Shown here piece after piece: positions 8,309-19,275 of a DNA stretch of 64,000 nucleotides. Positions within the stretch are counted from its first letter, which is position 1. Each line of letters starts with the position of its first letter. The notes beneath the pieces are model-generated. The model was not told where the DNA came from, did no database searches, and saw only the letters and a list, made by a program, of their open reading frames with translations. This DNA is from Agapanthus africanus (lineage: Eukaryota > Streptophyta > Magnoliopsida > Asparagales > Amaryllidaceae), in assembly GCA_030015575.1 (NCBI GenBank), contig CM057338.1:631710189-631774188 (forward strand). Reading direction: 5' to 3'. The translations under genes and the position numbers were made by a program.

Positions 8309-11300
8309 CTAAGGCCAGTTATTGGCGTATCTCATACCCAACATCTCAAAAAGTCGCTCATGCTGTGGCTGAGGGAGGGCCTTGGTGAGTGGATCCGCGG
8401 CGTTGTCCTTTGTGTCAACTCTCTTAATCTCGATCTCGCGGCGATCTACAATCTCCCGGATCAAATGAAAGCGCCTCAGGATGTGTCTGGACCGCTGATG
8501 GGATCTGGGCTCCTTGGCTAACGCCATCGCCCCATTATTGTCACAATACAAAGGTATTGGATCAATAATGGTTGGAACTACTCCTAACTCCGAGACGAAC
8601 TTCTTCATCCAGACGGCTTCCTTGGCGGCATCATTTGCAGCAATGTACTCAGCTTCCATCGTAGAGTCTGCAACGGTATCCTGTTTGGAACTCTTCCAAC
8701 TTACCGCCCCTCCATTGAGGGTAAATACAAACCCTGAGATAGATTTGCTGTCATCCTTATCGCTCTGGAAGCTCGAATCGGTAAAGGCCTCCATTTGGAG
8801 ATCTGTATTACCATACACCAAGAACAATTCTTTAGTCCTTCGTAAGTACTTAAGAATGTTCTTCACAGCTGTCCAGTGGTTCTCCCCTGGGTTGGATTGA
8901 TACCTGCTTACAACACTAAGTGCATAAGCTACATCTGGGCGTGTACATAACATCGCATAATTATAGACCCTACTGCCGAAGCATAAGGTATAATGCTCAT
9001 GCGAGCTCTCTCTTCATCGGTCTTTGGACAAGAATCCTTGGAGAGAGTGACTCCATGGCAAGCGGGTAAGGCACCCCGCTTGGAGTCTTCCATACTAAAC
9101 CTCTTTAGGATGGTGTTGATGTACCTGGTTTGGGACAATCCCAATAACTTTTTGGATCTATCCCTATAGATCCTTATGCCCAGGATGTATGTGGCATCAC
9201 CCAGGTCCTTCATGGAGAACCTCAGTGATAAGAATGATTTGACCGACTGTAGCATAGGAATATCATTTCCTATCAGAAGAATATCATCCACGTACAATAC
9301 GAGGAATGTGACAGCTCTTCCTACAGCCTTCTTATAAACACAAGGTTCATCTGGATTTTTGATGAAATCAAACTCTTTGATAACATCATCGAAACAGATG
9401 TTCCAACTCCGAGATGCCTGCTTTAACCCATATATGGATTTAAGCAATCTACATGCTTTCTCGCTGCTCCCACTGTCAATGAAGCCCTCTGGCTGATCCA
9501 TATAAACGCATTCTTCTAAATTTCCATTTAGAAATGCTGTTTTAACGTCCATCTGCCAGATTTCATAGTCGTAGTGAGCAGCAATAGCAAGTAGGATCCG
9601 AATGGATTTAAGCATGGCTACGGGCGAAAAAGTTTCGTCATAGTCCAAACCTGGTCTTTGACGAAAACCTTTCGCCACAAGTCTTGCCTTATAGGTCTCT
9701 ACCTGCCCATCCACACCAATCTTTCTTTTAAAGATCCATTTGCACCCTACAGGTTTTACCCTAGGGGGTACAACGTCCAAAGTCCATACTTTGTTGGTGT
9801 ACATAGACTCCATTTCGGATCTCATGGCATCCAGCCACTTCACAGAGTCACCACTCGTGATAGCCTGCTGAAAACTGGTAGGATCATCATTATCCATGAT
9901 GCAATCTTCTCCGTTACCATCAATGAGGAAACCGTAGTACCTCTCCGGTGGGCGAGAAGTCCTACCAGACCTACGGAGTGGCCGAGGTTCTTCAGTTTCT
10001 GTTGCAACAGCCGGTTCAACCAAATCGTCATTTGTAGTTTGTGTCTCCAGAACCTCTTCTAGATCTACCACCTTGCCATCATCATTATCTGTGAAAAACT
10101 CTTTTTCCAAGAATGTGGCATACTGAGAAACAAACACTTTTTGTTCCTCTTTGTGGTAGAACAGATATCCATAAGAATTCTTTGGATATCCCACAAAGTT
10201 ACACATGACTGACCGTGTCTCGAGTTTGTCCGGATTCTGTTTTTTAACATAGGCCGGGCAACCCCAAATCTTAATTCTCTTAAGAGATGGTCTCTTCCCA
10301 TTCCATATCTCATATGGCGTGGTAGACACGGCTTTGGTCGGAACCCTGTTTAGCAGAAACGCTGCAGTGTCCAATGCATGCCCCCAAAACGAGACTGGTA
10401 ACTCAGCGTCACTCATCATGGACCGGACCATATCTAATAGGGTCCTATTCCGTCGTTCTGACACACCGTTGTGCTGTGGTGTGTAAGGAGGAGTGAGCTG
10501 AGAGAGAATCCCATTCTCTTTTAGGAAGTTTGCAAATTCTGTACTGAGATACTCTCCACCTCGATCTGATCGAAGCATCTTAATACTCAAGCCGGTTTGT
10601 TTTTGTACTTCTTGTTTATATTCAACGAATTTCTCGAAAGCGTCGGACTTGTGCTTTAATAAAAATACATGACCGAATCTTGAGAAATCGTCGGTGAATG
10701 TAATGAAGTATGAAAAACCGCCTCTAGCCTGTGTAGACAGTGGCCCACATACATCACTATGTATGAGGCCAAGGAGCTGAGTAGCTCTTTCTCCGTGTCC
10801 GGTAAACGGAGTTTTGGTCATTTTACCCTTGATACAAGACTGGCAAGTCGCATAAGATTTATATTCAAAAGAGTTTAAATATCCATCTTTGTGTAACCTG
10901 TTTAGTCTTGTTTCGTTAATATGACCAAGTCTACAATGCCAAAGAAAAGCTTCATTTAATTCTGAAAGTTTTCTTTTATTAGTGTGTTGTATACTGAAAA
11001 CTGTGTGTTGATTTAGGACATATATTCCGTTATTAAACGTACCATACCCAACCAACATTTGATTTAGGTGAATGTTCATAACATTGTTCTGCAACACAAA
11101 ATTATATCCTTCATTGTCCAACAAAGAAACGGATATTATTTTACATAGCATACTTGGTACAAAATAACATGGATTCAAAATCAAAATACATCCAGATGGC
11201 AACCCCAAGTGATACTCTCCCACTGCGACTGTATGTACATTGGAACCATTTCCAACGCGGAGAGTATGGTCACCTGTCTTCAAAACCTTGCTATTTCTCA

Positions 11301-12233
11301 GCCCCTGCATAGAATTGCAAATGTGAGAACCTGAACCGGTTTCCAATACCCAGGAAGCAGAGTTTATAGAAAAACAGTTTTCAGTCACAAACGCACCTGA
11401 AGCAGAAGCATCACCATGCTTCTTCTTGAGATTTAGGTACTCCGTGCAATTGCGCTTCCAATGTCCTGTCTTATGGCAATGAAAACACTCGCCTTTCCCT
11501 AGGTCTCCAGCCGTGGACTTTCCCTTTCCCTTCACCTTTTTGACTCCGCCCTTAGGATTAGTGGGTTTCTTCTTTTTCTTTCCCTTGGCCTTAGCTTTTG
11601 GGCGAGATGAAGAAGACTGTCCAATGGTCATAACGGGAGTCTTTGCTGACTTCATAGTGCTCTCTGCACTCCTTAACATATTAAGGAGTTCAGGGAGGTC
11701 TTTCTCCATGCCATGCATGTTGAAGTTCACTATGAACTGAGCAAAGGTGGAGGGGAGGGACTGCAGAATAATATCTATATATTGTTCATTGTCCATTGTC
11801 CATCCAAGGTCCTCAAGCTCTTCTATAAGAGCTATCATCTTCAACACATGGTCTCCTACTGGGTGCCAGGGGCCATTCGCATCTGAAACAGTTTCTTCGA
11901 TGCTTCGTATCGTAATATGCGGGATTGCTCCCCATACAACTCCTTTGTATGGAGCAGTATCCCGTGAATGTCCATGTCCTCGTGCTGCTTTTGATGTGTG
12001 TTATCCATCGATGCAAGCGCGAGGCATGTGGCCGTGGCACAATCAGCGTCCCATATCTTGCGGACTTCAATGTCCGCAACTGAGGATTTTGGACCTGGGA
12101 CGGGCGGGGCTGAAGCCGTGAGGACATATGATACTTTATCATAAGTCAAGGCGATCTTCAGATTCCTTAGCCAGTCTTTATAGTTGGTCCCATTCAGTTT
12201 GTTTTTATCTAGTAGAAGCTTAAGTCCAGTCAT
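8309..12233 (-). pseudogene. Element C gag-pol (two frameshifts, protease Asp changed)
   Basis: Polyprotein of about 1308 codons read from 12233 down to the TAG at 8309-8311. Gag N-terminus from MTGLKLLLDKN (12233-11856); zinc knuckle CX2CX4HX4C at 11446-11487; protease at about 11341, where the catalytic motif reads ETG, not DTG (codon GAA at 11341-11343). Integrase core with RSDRGGEY and GVSERRNR; RT with YVDD at 9283-9294; RNase H to the end. Two single-base deletions break the frame: one near 11862, just after GT in the Gag middle, and one near 8960, just before MLCTRPDVAYAL. No other stops. Because the gene is otherwise preserved and the LTRs are nearly identical, the damage is recent. 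Confidence 0.93.
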
Positions 12234-12449
12234 AGGTATCTGCCATTAAGAGAGAGAAAAGAATACACTCAGCGAAAGCTCTTGCATAGATTAGATTGGT
12301 TTATTATCTTGTCTAATCGATGTTTCCCACTGCTTTTTATCAAGTTTTTCTTTCAAACCTTAAAAAGAAAAACTAGCCAGGATTAATTACAGTCTACAAC
12401 TTCGCTAACCGTTCAGCCAGGCCAGTGTCGGTACTTTGAGGGAGGTTCC

Positions 12450-12465
12450 CCGTGCTTTCGCACGG
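12450..12465 (-). other. GAAA-loop hairpin upstream of gag, element C
   Basis: In sense CCGTGC-GAAA-GCACGG: six paired bases around a GNRA-type loop, about 220 nt before gag. E has a similar one at 37260-37273; A and F have shorter stems with the same loop. Confidence 0.5.
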
Positions 12466-12685
12466 ACCTAATTAGAGTAAACCTCGTTTTCCCAGAGGCG
12501 GAGCCCCGTTAACACCTTTCTAGACACCTAATGAGTTAGCTAATTGTAAACTGTAAAACTCTCCTAGGAGCAACTCTTGCCCACAGTGGGATCGGGATCC
12601 AACCATCACATGGAAGGTATGCAATCTCATTGCAAATTTCAACACTTGAAATTCCCGATGTAATTTTTACCCTTAGTACTTATGA

Positions 12686-12878
12686 CCTTAACTATAGTCA
12701 ACAAATCATAAGTACCAGTCAAGTTCTACCCGTCATTTCTTGATCAATTAGACCCACCCATATGACCCTTAACTATAGTCAACAAAGTCGCATGAATGTC
12801 CTAATTAATCTGCATCATATGCAGTGTAGGAAGACATCACTTAGCTACCGTACACTACGCCTTAACTAAAGTCAACAA
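12686..12878 (-). other. Triple hairpin array in leader, element C
   Basis: On the plus strand CCTTAACTATAGTCAACAA at 12686-12704 and 12767-12785, and the same with one change at 12860-12878. The first is enclosed by the perfect 10-base arms GTACTTATGA/TCATAAGTAC, the last by CTACG/CGTAG. Compare CTATG/CATAG in A, D and F: both arms have changed together. Confidence 0.6.
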
Positions 12879-14491
12879 ACGTAGCACGAATACTAAGTAC
12901 TCTACTTCCTAAAATGACGGAGGGTTGCGAATGATTTTTAAGAAAATCTTTAACGCTTTGAACTTGATATCGTTGTAGAATCAAACAGTTTTCAAAAGGA
13001 GTGGCTTAAGCTCCGCAGTTTTGAAATGTAGCTTTTTCACAAATAGCCGAGTAGTTTTTAAATCCGATTCTACAACATCTTTTTAGGTTTATTTTCTTTA
13101 CATTAATCACATTAATGTAATCCCATCATTTAAGTCCTTAAGCCAATCACAGAAAAGAAACGAAAATAACACGTACGCTTATGCCATCCGCATTCGCCGC
13201 AATGTTCCGTTATGCACCGTTAGGTTACTTAACTAACGGCATACCGGGACGGGACTAGCGCGGGTGTAAAACATAAGCAACGTCTACTATATATCATATA
13301 TATAATATGTCATTCGTCTCAGATATCACAGAACACAGGCAGCAGAAACATAGATATAACGTGGGATATCCTAGGACGTCCGTAATTAGTATTTAGCCAG
13401 AATAGAAAATACAGATTCCACAGTCGCGATGAATAGCCAAGCCCACACCCTGGACCCCTACGAGAGCGGCAAGTGACCCTACCAATCCTGGAGTTTAGGA
13501 GACCCGGTCTCGACTCCTCGAGATGGCCTCCCACTGAACCCCAGAACCCGGTCACCTGTGCTCCCCTCCTTAGGTCCATCCTAATGCGGAAAAGTAAATA
13601 ATATACAACACTGGTGACACAACCGCAACCTGGAAGTGCCCCAAATAAAAGAATATTACATTACATTTGAATTTACATGAATGAAAATATAAAACTCTCA
13701 TCTCACAAAAACCCCCCGGCTATTCGATCGCGACAATCCTGCACATCATATCTCAGCAACACATAATATCACATATCATCAACGTAAGTAAGTATGCGTA
13801 CCCCGATTGTCGTTGATGTATAGCAACGAAACCGGCGATATCGTACATACTACACTTACGGTCACAGAAAAGAAAGTGTAAAACTACAATATTTGGAATT
13901 CAGATTCTCTTTAGACATCATAAATGCGAAATATCACATATTTCGTATTTCATGCCTAAACTATATGAATTCCACATATTGTATCACATTCCAGACAAAC
14001 AGACAGTATTAAAGTTTTCGAACGAACAATCAAGCACCCAAGATTCACTAAAGCTCAACACTTGAGCAGGGTTCAAAAAATCCGGAGTGTGACACAGCAG
14101 TGGCGGTCCAGCCGTAGAAGGGTCAAGCCAACGCCTCACATGTGGCACGCCGTACTGCCCCAAACCCTAAGGTTCAAAGGGCAGTTCGAGACGGTCACAT
14201 AATCGAGTTAAGGTTTGTTGTCTTCTAGAGGGACCACCGCAAAAAGACTTGCACATATCTCCAAACTATTTAAACCCCGTGAATAGTGAGTAAATGATAC
14301 TCGTTCAAACACTTCAATACTTTCTAATTTACCCGGAAAAACTACGAAATGAAAATCCCGATCGAATTGACGAGTCCAAAACCACCTCCAGAATTTTTCA
14401 AAACCAAATACAGATTAAAAATATCCAAAAAATTATACAAGCAGATTCAAGAATTACTGTGCAAAAAGAATCCATCAATTCATATGTACGA

Positions 14492-14535
14492 CCGCGGAAC
14501 CGCGGCCTAAGCAAGCTTAGGCCGCGTTTCCGCGG
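14492..14535 (-). other. GC-rich leader hairpin, element C
   Basis: Inverted repeat with 21-base arms, one mismatch and loop AA; inner stem GCCTAAGC/GCTTAGGC. It lies about 190 nt from the primer site (element sense). Confidence 0.6.
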
Positions 14536-14722
14536 CTATAATCACTGATCACTGAAAACATTTTGTACCGTAACTCTTATTTTTTCCTGCTGTATTTTTT
14601 ACATATTTTTAATTCTGCAAATTGTCAAATTTTAGAAAATTTCCAGAGAGCACCCAAAAATACCGTATTTTTGTCCGATCGGGGTTTTCACTTCGTAAAA
14701 ACGTCGCCTAATGTTCTAGGTC

Positions 14723-14735
14723 GGCTCTGATACCA
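14723..14735 (-). other. Primer binding site, element C
   Basis: GGCTCTGATACCA on the plus strand, i.e. TGGTATCAGAGCC in element sense, one base from the 5' LTR. Confidence 0.95.
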
Positions 14736-14736
14736 A

Positions 14737-16823
14737 TGTAAGGTTAGTATGGCACCCTATGAAGTGTTTTGAAGCATCACATGACCCAAAATTATAATTT
14801 TTAAGGTGCTAAACTAACATGCAAAGGGATCGATCCTAGAAAATTAGGGTTATGAAACTTTAAGCTAGTAAAGATAAGGGTTTGAAGGCTACAACCTTTG
14901 TAGCTCCCCTTTGTTGGACTCCTTGGTGTCTTAGGTGTTGAATCGAGGTCCTCTTGAAGTTCCCTTGCGTCCACGACGATCCACCACGGAGCACTCCGTC
15001 CAAGCTCGCTTCTTTGGAAAACCGAAGGAAACACTCTAATCAAGTCGGCTAGACTTGAATAGAATGATGTTGTGGTTTGGAATCTCACTTCAAAAAACTA
15101 TCTTTAAGTGGTATTTTCTCACTAGGAGAATCAAGAGAGCAAAGGAGCTAGAGGAAGAAGATGGTGGCAATTTTAACAAGAGATAAAAAGATAACCTTGA
15201 GTTAAAAAGAAAAAGAAATATATATCACTATATATATTTATTTCCTTCTTAACTTCAACCATGATTAAATCATAGATAGTTAATTTAACTTGGGTTTTAA
15301 ATGATAAAGAGAAGGATAACCCTTGGTTAGTGGTAGTTGAGATAGGTTAGGTTAGAAGAAGAATGTAGAAGCAAGAATGTTTATCCTTTCTTTTTCATTT
15401 TACTTTAAAACCAAAATTAAATAATTATCCATTGTTTAATCTATGGTGTGAGGCTTATATTGCCACCATTTCCATATGCAATCAACCATGATGGTTTGAT
15501 GTATGTATGTGTACATGTATGCACATCTACATGTGCATGAAACTAGAAAAGAAGAAAGAAACACATGCATGCATGCATACATCCATCAAACCCTAGAAAG
15601 GTTTTAAGTGAGAAAACTAATGGTTAGATGACAAATCAACACTTAATTTATCAATCCGGTCATATCTCATATGACCCCACCAAAAGCAGGCCACCCGATC
15701 AATGTTCGGTATCATATACGCACATTTCAATCGGGTGCAAGCGCATATCGCATACGCGCACCACAACGTTTCGCCTGGACCGGGTAACTCCTTTGTGGGA
15801 CTCTAAGAATCGTCAATATGCCGGCAGAGGGTAATGATCATATCAAGTACCCTCAAGCCGCAAGCGGTCAGCTAAACGTAACGGCCACCCGGGTATTGAG
15901 CGATCAGAAGACAACAAGCGAACCTGCTACAACTCCCGTCGAGCCATCCGGCAACACTACCGTACAGTCCGCTCTCTTCGTCAGATATGCTGCATATCGA
16001 GCCTAGGGATGGTCACGTCGACCCCAATAACTCAATAAGTCGTGCTAATGAATGGTCTATAACAGATCGAGAAACTACTGATAACACTTATCAGCAAATC
16101 TCAGCAGCCCTGGCCAGGGACTTGCTGTTATAACCAGTCGGGCACAGTACAGCATCAACTCCCAATATCGGGAGAGACGAAACCCCTCCTATCACTCATT
16201 GCCTTCGTGTGTCTCGGGACTGTACCCAACGGCCACCTGTTTGCACGACTCAGTAGAGCCGTGGTAGGGTGGCAATCAAAGTACAGTGGGAGAACACACA
16301 AGACTCCATGACGATCTCGGGTCTACAGACTAACCTGTACCAGTGTCACCTGAGAACTGCTATCCGACGATAGATATAATTCCATATAGGAGTTCTCGGT
16401 GAGTCCGTCCAGTGTACCCAGTCAGCACTGAGCACCCGTATATGATCTTGATGTCAAACATCGATGAATGTGGGAACATCCATCGCCCATCACATGGGTC
16501 TAGTATCATATACGCTAGTTTACTCTGGTATATCGATGCCCCGTCTCGATACACCTCCGACTAGGGACATTTCAGGATATGCTTATAGACTACAAATGTC
16601 CCACTAGTATGATCTCTATCATAATCAGAGTAGTCAAGCAGATATCCTTGGGGCTTTATCAGCATGTATGAATGAATAAAAGCATGATCAAATCAACATG
16701 TCAGATAAAGAATAACCAGATAGCATACTATCATGTCGAGCAAGAATGCAAACTGAATATATATACATGTATAGATACATCCACTATCACATAATGGCCT
16801 TTAGGGCATACATATATCCAACA
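14737..16823 (-). repeat. Element C 5' LTR
   Basis: 2087 bp, same ends as the copy at 6207-8294. One base shorter in a T run (TTTCTTTTTC versus TTTCCTTTTTC). It would drive transcription of C leftwards. Confidence 0.95.
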
Positions 16824-17179
16824 AATACTTGAGTGCCGAGTTCCTGGACTATTTAAAAGAGAACGGAATTCTCTCTCAGCTTACTCCTCCATACACTCCG
16901 CAACATAACGGTGTATCGGAGAGACGGAACCGAACCCTATTGGATATGGTACGGTCCATGATGAGTAACACTGAGTTACCGCGATCATTCTGGGGGTATG
17001 CGCTAGAATCAGCTGCATACCTTTTGAACCGAGTTCCCACTAAGACTGTGCCTACCACACCATATGAGATGTGGTGTAGGAAGAAACCCTATCTTAAGCA
17101 CATTAAGACATGGGGATGTCCAGCTTTTGTTAAAAAGCAGCATGCGGACAAGCTCGAGGCACACTCAGTACAGTGCAAG
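16824..17179 (+). pseudogene. Element A gag-pol, part 2 (integrase core)
   Basis: Continuation of the A polyprotein after element C. Bases 16824-16828 repeat the target site aatac; the coding frame continues at 16829 for 117 codons. Contains the third catalytic acid of integrase, E in GVSERRNR (codon 16919-16921), and the following WGYALESAAYLLNR region. It ends on a codon boundary at 17179, where element D enters. The ORF seems to run on to 17242 only because it reads into the LTR of D. Confidence 0.92.
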
Positions 17180-17700
17180 TGTAAGTCTACGGTAGCGCCC
17201 CGGCCGTCTACAGACGCCAAATGCGGAACAAAAAACTTTTAACTTGCGCTATCGTATACTTTAACCCGGATCTGCCATTATTGCTAAACTAACAAACTGT
17301 AAAGAGTGTAGAAAGGTTATACCGAACGATCCGAGTCCTTCGTTCTTTAACCATCATCCCACGCTCCGTTGCGGCTGCTCCGATCTCATCGATCTCCGAT
17401 CTGCTCGTCGAGGTGGCACCACATCACTGATTCTTTAAACGGGCTCCCGCCTCTGACTCGAGGCAACTCGGTCGTCAAGTTTGCTAAAAGAGACGACCAA
17501 GAATGATGTAGAGAATGAGTAGATGACTTTGTCTCACTTCGTCCAAGTCCGTGGACGATCGGTTAATGAAGTTGCCGAGGGAATCGGGTGATGGAATGAA
17601 ATGAGCTGTGAAATTCCATACACCCCAAAATCTACCATATCTTTTTCAACCATCTTTTACAAGTGAGAGAGGGAGAGAGGAGAGAGAGGGGGCCGGCCTC

Positions 17701-17707
17701 TTATATA
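17701..17707 (-). promoter_or_regulatory. TATA box, element D 3' LTR
   Basis: In sense CTATATAAGAGG, followed downstream by GGCCGGCC and a CT-rich run typical of a plant transcription start. In the 5' LTR (about 25152-25158) it reads CCATATAAG, one base changed. About 150 bp downstream of the heat-shock element. Confidence 0.6.
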
Positions 17708-17851
17708 GAGGAGGAGGTGATCGTAGGAGTAAAGAGGGTGACCACAAGGAAAATATCATGTGTGAACACATGAAAAAATCAAGCACAAAGATCTTAAGGA
17801 AAACAAGAATACATTGAAATCAAAGCATGAGTCACAATCCTTGTCACCGCT

Positions 17852-17879
17852 TTCTAGAAACTTCTAGAACCTTCTAGAA
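17852..17879. promoter_or_regulatory. Six-unit heat-shock element, element D 3' LTR
   Basis: Alternating TTC and GAA triplets at 17852, 17857, 17862, 17867, 17872 and 17877, each exactly 5 bp apart with two bases between them. This is the ideal binding pattern for heat-shock factor trimers. It lies about 150 bp upstream of the TATA box in element sense. Confidence 0.8.
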
Positions 17880-19275
17880 GCATGACTCACTCTCATCCAA
17901 GAAAAGATAAATCCGTCTTTAACCAAATGTTAAAAGACGGCTGATAGAAAACTGGAAACTGGCAACTTCCAAAAGTGATCCTGAAACGAATTTCAGGACA
18001 ACCCCGAAACTGTATAAATATACCCGCATTTGTATTACGACCGAATACAAATGCATCTGAGACAAAGATATTATACCTACTCAATATAATACTCGGATCC
18101 GGCTTAAACCAAAGCCGACCAGTATCATCTGCCCGAAAAATAACACGTGCGTAAACGCACGTGCATTTTCCGAACCCTGCCATAAAACCATACGGCCTCT
18201 ACAACGTTTCGCCCGAACTTGGGAAACTGTCTGTGGGGGACTCTAATGACTCGTCAGTACCCTGGCAGTGGGTTTAACCACAAACCGTCAGCGGCACTAG
18301 CTATGCGTAACGGCTGCCTATGGACTGACCTCAAGGGAGGCTGATGAGCGAACTCATCCAGAAACCCTACTGAGCCTAACAGTGACAATGTATATACAGT
18401 CCGGTCCGTTCGTCTATGAGTATCGCATATCTGCCTAGGGGGCTAGCAACGTCAGACCCCCAATAGCAGTATAAGTCGTGTCGGAGTGTAGCCCAATAAC
18501 ACCCTGAGATACTACCGGAGTACCTACCAGTAAATCTCCTGCCATGGCCATGGACTTTGTGTAATGGCTCTCCTAGACACAGCACGACCTCGCCCCCAAT
18601 ACCGGGAGAGACGAATCCCCTGCCGATCCGCTCACGTGCCTCCATATGGCTCGGGACTGTACCCAAAAGCTACCTGTTTGCACGACTCCTTTGAGCCGTG
18701 GTAGGGTAGAAATCAAAGCACAGTGGGAACTCACACGAGACAAATGACGACCTCAGGTCGATGAACTAACCTGTACACATGTCACCTGGGAACTGCTATC
18801 TGACGATAGGTATAGTACTAACTAGCAGATTCCCGGCGAGTCCTGTCCGGTGTACTCATAACCCAATGAGCACCTGTATACATCTTAGGTGATCCAACTG
18901 ACACCAGTGGCTTGCGAGACCGGCCACCGCCCCTCGTCGGGGTCTCGACTGTATACACTAGTCTACTCCGGAGTATCGATGCCCTGTCTCGAAACTCCCA
19001 CGACTAGGGACCACAATTAAGGATATGCGTATAAACCACCCAACTCTCACGTATATGATCGCCATCATACTGTTGGTGGTAAAGCAAGATCCTAAGGGCT
19101 CTATCAAAGTGTAACATGTAATCAGTCACCTGAACATGTACACGACTGATAAAGGCAAACCAGATAGCATACTATCATCTCGAGTAAGACTGTCCTACCG
19201 GTATAGATCCTCCGCAATCATTGCAATCACGTACCTGCGATCCAATAATTGACTATGAGGGCACTATCTCCAACA

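Larger units (their letters stand above)
12234..14736 (-). other. Element C leader (2.5 kb)
   Basis: Non-coding leader between primer site and gag on the minus strand. Contains a GC-rich hairpin (14492-14535), a block shared with E and the LARD (about 13990-14290), the triple hairpin array (12686-12878) and a GAAA-loop hairpin (12450-12465). Short ORFs such as 13319-13579 are not conserved and are not called. Confidence 0.8.
6207..16823 (-). mobile_element. Element C: Ty1/copia retrotransposon inserted in pol of A
   Basis: Complete element with LTRs 6207-8294 and 14737-16823, target duplication aatac at 6202-6206 and 16824-16828. Primer site at 14723-14735 and polypurine tract at about 8295-8309, both on the minus strand. 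LTRs differ at about 17 of 2088 positions by eye (about 99.2% identical), so insertion is recent. It carries a nearly complete gag-pol with two frameshifts. Confidence 0.95.
17180..19275 (-). repeat. Element D 3' LTR
   Basis: In sense begins TGTTGGAGATAGTGCCC and ends CGTAGACTTACA. Related over much of its length to the LTR remnant H at 51584-52774. Confidence 0.95.

Noticed and set aside
14103-14255. Shared leader block considered as a SINE with A and B boxes
   Set aside because: GGTTCAAAGGGC only loosely resembles a B box, no A box is convincing, no poly-A tail or target duplication is seen, and homology extends beyond the block between C and the LARD.
14722-14736. Possible tRNA fragments at the sites reading GGCTCTGATACCA
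   Set aside because: They are 13-base primer binding sites at LTR borders; no cloverleaf is present.
17177-17242. Extension of the integrase frame of A into 17180-17242
   Set aside because: These codons belong to the LTR of D and are not part of the A protein.
18376-18666. 96-codon ORF in D LTR, shortened in the other copy
   Set aside because: The frame is cut by a single change in the other LTR and is absent from other families; chance ORF in a conserved non-coding LTR body.
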